Positions 58,939-64,000 of a stretch of 64,000 nucleotides of DNA are shown here, piece by piece; position 1 is the first letter of the stretch, and each line of letters opens with the position of its first letter. The notes below the pieces were generated by a model. That model ran no database searches. It worked only from the letters and a program-made list of their open reading frames with translations, and had not been told where the DNA came from. The translations under genes were made by a program, and so were the position numbers. Origin of the DNA: Achromobacter insuavis (GTDB lineage: Bacteria > Pseudomonadota > Gammaproteobacteria > Burkholderiales > Burkholderiaceae_B); assembly GCF_902859645.1 (NCBI RefSeq), contig NZ_CADIJR010000015.1:1-64000 (forward strand), given 5' to 3'.

Positions 58939-59316
58939 CTACGCAGCTTTGCGCATGTCTTCAGTGAGATGCATATCGATGTGGATATCAGCGAATGGGC
59001 ATATCAACCCGCCCTCCACGTCTTGCTCCAGAAGCCCAAGATCGACGAGAGCGCGCGCATCCTGGTGAACGCGCCTCACATCCCGGCCCAGGCGGCGGGC
59101 CAGCTCGCGCACGCCGACTCGACCTGCGCCCAACATCTCCCGCACCATGTTCCACCTCAGCTCCGTCAACTGCCCGAAGAATGCCGCTGCGGATTCGAAA
59201 TTCAGCCTTTCCCCCTGATACCCGCCGGACTGCGCCCCGGCGACGGCCCGCTTGCTGGCGCTGGTCAGAAAGGCACGCCAATCCTGATTGATAGTGATAG
59301 TCAGAGTTCGCTTCAT
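58939..59316 (-). CDS. HTH antitoxin (HVO_A0114-type), partner of the TumE-like toxin
   Basis: 125 residues from ATG 59316 with GAGGA upstream, overlapping the toxin stop by three bases of spacing (toxin stop 59319-59321). A ribbon-like N-terminus (RTLTITINQDWRAFLTSASK) and an HTH (ARRLGRDVRRVHQDARALVDLGLLE). This family of putative DNA-binding proteins is regularly encoded after DUF6516/TumE toxins. It should neutralise the toxin and bind the operator upstream of it. Confidence 0.85.
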   Translation of the reverse strand: MKRTLTITINQDWRAFLTSASKRAVAGAQSGGYQGERLNFESAAAFFGQLTELRWNMVREMLGAGRVGVRELARRLGRDVRRVHQDARALVDLGLLEQDVEGGLICPFADIHIDMHLTEDMRKAA

Positions 59317-59318
59317 GT

Positions 59319-59600
59319 TCAGGTCCTCCATTTCGTGACCTCAGCGACGAAGTCCTCCAGCAATTGCGCCACACCGCGAAATTCGTAGGGAAACTCTTCG
59401 TCTCCCTGGTGCATGTGGTCGCCCTTACCGCGCTCGTTATCGAAACCAACGATCCGCTGCCCTCCACGGGCATACACCAACCGGTACTTGAACCCGTGTG
59501 AGGTCGGCGGAACTGGCTGTGGCACCTTCCAGATAACAATTTGCATAATGCCGCCTTCGGCATCGACGCTTTTCTCGCTGAGAATCAGAGTAGCGTTCAT
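59319..59600 (-). CDS. TumE-family toxin (DUF6516)
   Basis: 93 residues from ATG 59600. NATLILSEKSVDAEGGIMQI then VIWKVPQPVPPTSHGFKYRL, GFDNERGKGDHMH and the C-terminal helix AQLLEDFVAEVTKWR. The pattern matches TumE/DUF6516 toxins. There is no Shine-Dalgarno before ATG 59600; the operator half-site begins at the next base, so the mRNA is probably leaderless. A second in-frame ATG (59546) has AAGGCGG upstream and could give a shorter form. Overlap with the antitoxin is a few bases. Confidence 0.85.
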   Translation of the reverse strand: MNATLILSEKSVDAEGGIMQIVIWKVPQPVPPTSHGFKYRLVYARGGQRIVGFDNERGKGDHMHQGDEEFPYEFRGVAQLLEDFVAEVTKWRT

Positions 59601-59649
59601 GTTGTCAATCTTGCCAACAAAGAACGAGTGTTGTCAAGATTGACAACAC
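59601..59649. promoter_or_regulatory. TumE-type TA operator with TTGTCAA half-sites
   Basis: Arms of 19 bp (59601-59619 and 59629-59647) are complementary with one mismatch; the right part (59628-59649) is itself a perfect dyad GTGTTGTCAA-GA-TTGACAACAC. Together there are four TTGTCAA-like half-sites directly upstream of the toxin start codon: strong autoregulation is likely. Confidence 0.8.
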
Positions 59650-60017
59650 TCTAAATGAAGTACTGAGCCAGGCCCCGTCCCGCAAGAATTGGCGGGCGTT
59701 GCGACAATGAGGGATCCGAGCTGCTGTGTCAGCACAAGACGCGCAAAAGCGGATGCATTCACGCCTCAGGAGGTCGGGGAGCCCCGGCCTCCTGAGACTT
59801 TTATCCTGCTTGTTTCTGAATCGCCGACTATTGGCCGGGTTCGTATCCACCGGCTAGCTCTCGGTGACACGCTGCGTGTCTTGCCAGCATCAACAGAGTT
59901 TGGCTTGACCACGGGATTGGACTGGTAGGCGCCTGCGGTGCAGGCCCTTCGCGCAATGAAAAAAGGCACTCCGCTTTCGCGTAAGTGCCTTTTCCATGCC
60001 GTTTCCAGCGAATTCTT
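59650..60017. other. non-coding stretch between the TA pair and tRNA-His
   Basis: No convincing gene. It holds a GC-rich hairpin (CTCAGGAGG 59765-59773 with CCTCCTGAG 59788-59796, containing GGGG/CCCC) followed by ACTTTT, which may terminate leftward or rightward transcripts, and the tRNA terminator at 59959-59993. Confidence 0.55.
59959..59993 (-). terminator. terminator of tRNA-His
   Basis: AAAAGGCACT and AGTGCCTTTT form a stem with a T run on the minus strand, 25 bp past the tRNA CCA end. Confidence 0.85.
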
Positions 60018-60094
60018 TGGGGTGGCTGATGGGACTCGAACCCACGACAACTGGAATCACAATCCAGGACTCTACCAACTGAGCTACAGCCACC
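60018..60094 (-). tRNA. tRNA-His (anticodon GTG), CCA encoded
   Basis: Cloverleaf on the minus strand: extra G-1 pairing with C73, acceptor GTGGCTG/CAGCCAC, D arm AGCTCAGTTGGTAGAGT, anticodon loop with GTG, T arm GGTTCGAGTCCC, then encoded CCA (60018-60020). Single tRNA; no integrase beside it. Confidence 0.97.
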
Positions 60095-60311
60095 ACTGGG
60101 GTGTTTCTCTTTGCCGCCGGGCCCGTTGTTTCGTGCCCAACCGCGAAGAGGCCGAACTATAGCACGATTTTTCGGGCTGTGTAAAACAGTCCGCCCCCAG
60201 CCAGCGATCCGCCCTCCCGGCAGCCCGCCCCGGCCGGACTTGCCACCCGCGCCGGCCTTGCTATCCTTGGCGCTCGGATCATTCTCTGGAGGCCCGCGCC
60301 GCGCCGTTGCC

Positions 60312-61769
60312 ATGGATCGCATACACCAACTACTGATTGATTACTGGCCCCACATGGTGTTCACCATCAGCGTGGTGGCGGGCGCGGGCGCGGCGGTGCA
60401 TGCGGCCATGACCAAGCAGGATGTGCGGTCGGCCATCGGCTGGGTGGGGCTGGCGCTGTTTTCGCCGTTGTTCGGGGCGCTGGCCTATTTCGTGGCGGGG
60501 ATCAACCGGATCCGCAAGACGCGGCTGTCGCAGCAGCGCGACGAGGCGATGCTGGTGGATGCGGCGCTGGTGGAGACGCCGAGCGTGGACGTGGCGCCGA
60601 TCTCGGGGCCGCAGTTCGCGTCGCTGAAGGTGCTGGGCGACCGGGTCAGCCGCTTCCGGCTGCTGGGCGGCAACGCGGTGCGGCCGCTGGCCGGCGGCGA
60701 CGAGACCTATCCGGCGATGCTGCAGGCGATCCGCGAGGCGCGGCACGCGGTGGCGATGCAGAGCTATATCTTCGACAACGACGCGATCGGGCGCGAGATG
60801 GCGCAGGCGCTGATCGAGGCGCACGGGCGCGGGGTGCAGGTGCGGGTGCTGATCGACGCGATCGGGGCCAAGTATTCGCGGCCGCCGATCGTGCGGATGC
60901 TGGCGCGCGGCGGGGTGCCGGTGGCGCGCTTCATGACCAATCCGCTGGGGGTGCTGCGCATGCCGTACGCCAACCTGCGCAGCCACCGCAAGGTGCTGGT
61001 GGTGGACGGGCGCGTCGGGTTCACCGGCGGGATGAACGTGCGGGCGGCGTTCGTGACGGCGCTGTCGGGCCCGGCGACCAATGTCGATACGCATTTCCGG
61101 GTGGAAGGACCGATCGTGACGCAGCTGATGTCGGTGTTCGCGCACGATTGGAATTTCACGACGCATGAGTCGCTGCCGGCGCAGCCGTGGTTCGATCCGC
61201 AGGCGCAGCCGCCGCATGGGGCGGTGCCGATGCGCTGCGTGCCGTCGGGGCCGGACCGCGCCCTGGGCAGCGCGCACAGCATCCTGCTGGGCGCGCTGGC
61301 GGTGGCGCAGCGGCATGTGCGGATCCAGTCGCCCTACTTCCTGCCGGACCAGCCGCTGATCGGCGCGCTGGCGACGGCGGCGCGGCGCGGGGTGGTGGTG
61401 GATATCGTGATTCCGGGCAAGAACAACCTGCGGCTGGTCGACTATGCCATGACGGCGCAGCTGGACCAGGTGGTGCGCACGGGCTGCCGGGTGTGGCGCT
61501 CGCAAGGGGCGTTCGACCACTCGAAGCTGATGACGGTGGACGACGGCTGGGCCTATGTGGGATCGTCGAACCTGGATCCGCGCAGCCTGCGGCTCAATTT
61601 CGAGCTGGATACCGAGATCTACGACGTGGACGTGGCGCGCTGGGTGGGCGCCCGGATCGACGCGCAGGTGGCCGGGGCGCGCCGCCAGACGCTGGAGGAG
61701 CTGCTGCAGGCGCCGTTCGCCAAGCGGCTTCGCAACAAGGTGATCTGGCTGGCGACGCCGTATCTGTAG
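60312..61769 (+). CDS. cardiolipin synthase-like phospholipase D family enzyme
   Basis: 485 residues. Two membrane helices at the N-terminus (MVFTISVVAGAGAAVHAAM, AIGWVGLALFSPLFGALAYF), then two HKD motifs: His225 (SHRKVLVVDG) and His403 (DHSKLMTVDDGWAYVGSSNLD). The first domain has QSYIFDND. This is ClsA/ClsB-like architecture, condensing phosphatidylglycerol or related headgroup donors at the inner membrane. ATG 60312 fits. It stands alone downstream of tRNA-His. Confidence 0.95.
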   Translation: MDRIHQLLIDYWPHMVFTISVVAGAGAAVHAAMTKQDVRSAIGWVGLALFSPLFGALAYFVAGINRIRKTRLSQQRDEAMLVDAALVETPSVDVAPISGPQFASLKVLGDRVSRFRLLGGNAVRPLAGGDETYPAMLQAIREARHAVAMQSYIFDNDAIGREMAQALIEAHGRGVQVRVLIDAIGAKYSRPPIVRMLARGGVPVARFMTNPLGVLRMPYANLRSHRKVLVVDGRVGFTGGMNVRAAFVTALSGPATNVDTHFRVEGPIVTQLMSVFAHDWNFTTHESLPAQPWFDPQAQPPHGAVPMRCVPSGPDRALGSAHSILLGALAVAQRHVRIQSPYFLPDQPLIGALATAARRGVVVDIVIPGKNNLRLVDYAMTAQLDQVVRTGCRVWRSQGAFDHSKLMTVDDGWAYVGSSNLDPRSLRLNFELDTEIYDVDVARWVGARIDAQVAGARRQTLEELLQAPFAKRLRNKVIWLATPYL

Positions 61770-61796
61770 GCCGATGCCAGGCACAGGGCCGGCCGT

Positions 61797-62225
61797 TCAG
61801 CCGTCCGAGGTCGGCACCGCCGCCTGGCGCACGGCGAAGACGGCGCTGGCCTTGAGCACCAGGCGTTCGTCCACTTTCAGGTGGCAGGTGGCGTAGATCA
61901 GGCGCTTGCCGCGCTTGTCGATGGTGACGTGGGCTTCGAGCCAGTCGCCGGGCATGACGGCGTTGAGGTATTCGACCGACATCTGCGCGGTGACGACCGA
62001 GGCCTGGCACTGGTGGGCGATGACGAAGCCGAGGGCGCTGTCGGCCAGGGTGGCGAGCAGGCCGCCATGGGCCATGCCGTGCATGTTGCCGTGGGCCGGG
62101 CCGATGCGCATGGCCAGCACGTCGTCGGCGTCGCGCCGGTAGAAGCCGCCCAGGTCCGCCAGGTGGCGCATGAATTGGCTGCTGGGAAGCCAGGGCGCGA
62201 AGCCGGCGGGAATGGTGTCTGTCAT
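61797..62225 (-). CDS. PaaI-type hotdog thioesterase
   Basis: 142 residues. Hotdog fold with NMHGMAHGGLLATLADSALG, which carries the catalytic-type Gly-Gly and Asp, then MSVEYLNAVMPGDWLEA and VLKASAVFAVR. Likely an acyl-CoA thioesterase of broad substrate range, perhaps aromatic acyl-CoA. Convergent with the cls-like gene. Start ATG 62225. Confidence 0.93.
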   Translation of the reverse strand: MTDTIPAGFAPWLPSSQFMRHLADLGGFYRRDADDVLAMRIGPAHGNMHGMAHGGLLATLADSALGFVIAHQCQASVVTAQMSVEYLNAVMPGDWLEAHVTIDKRGKRLIYATCHLKVDERLVLKASAVFAVRQAAVPTSDG

Positions 62226-62396
62226 GGCGAGGGGGAAGGTGCGCTGCGCAATGCCCCACGGTAGCGCAAACCGCCGCGCGCGCGCCAGCGCCGGCGCGGG
62301 GCGACCGGTGAGCGGACAATATCTGGCGCAACTGGCGCCGGCGTCGCGCCGGCGCTACAGTCTGCCCATGCAATTGCCCGTTTCTTCACCGCCCGC

Positions 62397-63302
62397 ATGA
62401 ACCGCATCAAGACCTACGGCATGGCCGAGCGCGCGGATTATTTCGATTTCGATATCCGCGCGCAACAGGTGCGCGAGCCGCTGGAACAGCCGCACCGGCA
62501 CGAGTATTTCCAGATCCAGGTGAACCTGGAGGGCGACACGCGCCAGACCATCAGCGGCACCACGCGGCCGTTTCCGCGCGGCGGGATGAGTTTCGTGCTG
62601 CCGTACCGGGTGCACCTGGTGCCGCATCCGCCGGGCGCGCGCTACATCATCATCAATTTCGCGCAGCGTTTCCTGTGGCCGGAGCTGGCGGTGGATCCGC
62701 TGGACCTGGAGGACGTGCCGATGACGCAGGCGCCGGCGCTGGCGCCGTTCCTGTTCCAGGAGTATCTGGATTTCGCGCTGGACGCGGACGGGCTGGCCGA
62801 GGCCGAGGCGCTGATCGCGCGCCTGATGGACGAGAACCGGCGCCGCGGGTTCGGTTCGTCCACGACCATACGCGGCCTGCTGCTGCAGCTGATCGGGCTG
62901 GCCTGCGGGCGCTACGAGACCGACCTGCTGCATCTGGCGCGGCACCATGCGGGCAGCAGCCGGCGCGAGAGCGTGCGGCGGGTGCTGGCGCACATCGGCG
63001 CGCACCTGGCCGAGAACCTGACGCTGAACGACGCGGCGGCGGCGGCGTTCCTGTCGCCCAATTACCTGGCGCACCTGCTGAAGAAGGAAACCGGCAAGAC
63101 CTTCACCGAGCTGGTGGCCGAGCGCCGCATGGCGCTGGCGCGCGACCTGCTGGCGCATACGGCGCGCACGGTGGCGCAGGTGGCGCATGCGGCGGGGTTC
63201 GCCGACGAGGCGTATTTCTCGCGCCGCTTCCGCCAGCTGGAAGGGGTCAGTCCGACCGGCTACCGCGAGCGCCTGCGCGGCGGCGAGGCCGAGGCGCGTT
63301 GA
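62397..63302 (+). CDS. AraC-family transcriptional regulator
   Basis: 301 residues. N-terminal cupin-like effector domain (HRHEYFQIQVNLEGDTRQTI, in part), C-terminal double HTH with ENLTLNDAAAAAFLSPNYLA and the second-helix FADEAYFSRRFRQLEGVSP. ATG 62397. Followed 140 bp later by the fumarylacetoacetase-family gene that it probably controls (inference). Effector unknown. Confidence 0.95.
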   Translation: MNRIKTYGMAERADYFDFDIRAQQVREPLEQPHRHEYFQIQVNLEGDTRQTISGTTRPFPRGGMSFVLPYRVHLVPHPPGARYIIINFAQRFLWPELAVDPLDLEDVPMTQAPALAPFLFQEYLDFALDADGLAEAEALIARLMDENRRRGFGSSTTIRGLLLQLIGLACGRYETDLLHLARHHAGSSRRESVRRVLAHIGAHLAENLTLNDAAAAAFLSPNYLAHLLKKETGKTFTELVAERRMALARDLLAHTARTVAQVAHAAGFADEAYFSRRFRQLEGVSPTGYRERLRGGEAEAR

Positions 63303-63444
63303 GGGACGAGGCGGGGCCAAGGTCGCCACAGGACGCGCGGCGAAATGCGCGGAATCGTCCACGGATTGCGTAATCGTCTCCAGGCGGGGCGGGCGGGGCC
63401 GACCTAAGCTGGCGGCAACCCTCGCAACCTTCAGGAGACCCGCG

Positions 63445-64000
63445 ATGACCCAAGCCGTCCAGACCCCGTTTACCGTGGCCCAGACCACCGTGCCGATCGC
63501 CGGCAGCGACCTGCGCTTTCCGGTGCGCCGCATCTATTGCATCGGACGCAACTACGCGGCCCACGCCATCGAGATGGGATCGGACCCGAGCCGCGAGCCG
63601 CCGTTCTTCTTCCAGAAGCCGACGGACGCGATCCAGGTGGTGCCGCCGGGCACGGTGACCGACCATCCGTACCCGCCGCTGACCCAGAACTACCACTACG
63701 AGGTGGAGCTGGTGGCGGCGCTGTCCAAGGGCGGCCGCGACCTTCCTCTGGACAAGGCGCTGGACTGCGTCTACGGCTACGCGCTGGGCCTGGACATGAC
63801 GCGGCGCGACCTGCAGCGCGGCATGGGCGACCAGAAGAAGCCGTGGGAGATCGGCAAGAGCTTCGACCACGCGGCGCCGATCGGCCCGATCCATCCGGTG
63901 GCCCAGACCGGCCACTACAAGGAAGGCGACATCTGGCTGGCGGTCAACGGCGAACGCAAGCAGCAGGCCACGCTGTCGCACATGATCTGGTCGGTGGCCG
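63445..64000 (+). CDS. fumarylacetoacetate hydrolase family protein (3' end outside window)
   Basis: At least 185 residues, start ATG 63445 with AGGAGA upstream. FAH-fold signature visible: PVRRIYCIGRNYAAHAIEMG, then FFFQKPTDAI, the metal-site strand HYEVELVAALSKGG with YGYALGLDMTRRDLQ, and WEIGKSFDHAAPIGP. Family members are decarboxylases or C-C hydrolases (for example in aromatic or 4-hydroxyphenylacetate degradation). Cut at the window edge before its C-terminus. Confidence 0.95.
   Translation, partial: MTQAVQTPFTVAQTTVPIAGSDLRFPVRRIYCIGRNYAAHAIEMGSDPSREPPFFFQKPTDAIQVVPPGTVTDHPYPPLTQNYHYEVELVAALSKGGRDLPLDKALDCVYGYALGLDMTRRDLQRGMGDQKKPWEIGKSFDHAAPIGPIHPVAQTGHYKEGDIWLAVNGERKQQATLSHMIWSVA

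Noticed and set aside
59689-59928. Plus-strand ORF of 79 codons
   Set aside because: It overlaps a GC-rich hairpin and tRNA terminator region, has no ribosome site and reads like non-coding sequence.

Overview
The window is a stretch of a high-GC, beta-proteobacterial chromosome, most likely Alcaligenaceae (Achromobacter/Bordetella type). This rests on strongly G/C-biased third codon positions, the family resemblance of the proteins (for example an SphB1-like subtilisin autotransporter), and dense single genes with many LysR/GntR/AraC regulators. No database search was possible, so the taxon is an inference. About 65 protein genes, one tRNA (His), one Mn riboswitch, several terminators and a number of regulatory palindromes can be supported. 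I see no insertion sequence, CRISPR array, rRNA or intact prophage.

Layout. 0-4 kb: tail of an AtzE-type amidase, its GntR regulator, an ABM-domain gene behind a sigma54/NtrC-type promoter, an AtzH/HpxZ-like gene and an FMN reductase, then about 700 bp of non-coding repeats carrying DnaA-box-like 9-mers. 4-14 kb: dodecin, a lysine/alanine-rich DUF6496 protein, LysR-flanked oxidoreductases, small unknown genes, an aldose epimerase, and an SOS-box-controlled 87-residue protein. 13.6-15 kb: stress-type genes (ferritin-like, acidic small protein, Rmf/CrpP-like). 15-24 kb: housekeeping genes (mutS, the L16 hydroxylase roxA, bamC, dapA, an M50 protease, yciO, ypfJ). 24-25.5 kb: two overlapping genes of unknown function behind a consensus-like LexA box. 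26-33.5 kb: acyltransferases, ArsR/MFS pair, PaiB, a beta-propeller protein and a CsaA-like protein. 33.5-34.3 kb: Mn2+ riboswitch and mntP.

34.5-36.8 kb: a translationally coupled trio made of an IbrA-type PAPS-reductase-like ATPase, a GNAT-like protein and an IbrB-type ParB-fold protein. Its end overlaps a QseC-like kinase, as if the trio had been inserted there. 38.7-44.1 kb: a TauE-type exporter and a pilin-usher-chaperone operon with no adhesin gene. 44-55 kb: a chemoreceptor, an SphB1-like lipoprotein autotransporter with a 36-bp repeat, an MFS relic cut at both ends, a lipoprotein, a response regulator lacking its phosphoacceptor Asp, and flagellin. 55-64 kb: a LysE exporter, an orphan NadS-type antitoxin, a CGNR regulator with a divergent hydrolase and nested operators, a TumE-type toxin-antitoxin pair with a large operator and apparently leaderless toxin, tRNA-His, cardiolipin synthase-like, thioesterase, AraC regulator and a fumarylacetoacetase-family gene cut by the window end.

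Best candidates for something new: the IbrA-GNAT-IbrB trio; the SOS-box/DUF1828 two-gene operon with its long structured leader; the NtrC/sigma54 control of an ABM gene; the Asp-less response regulator between an adhesin/protease region and flagellin; and the repeat cluster with inverted DnaA-box-like motifs.
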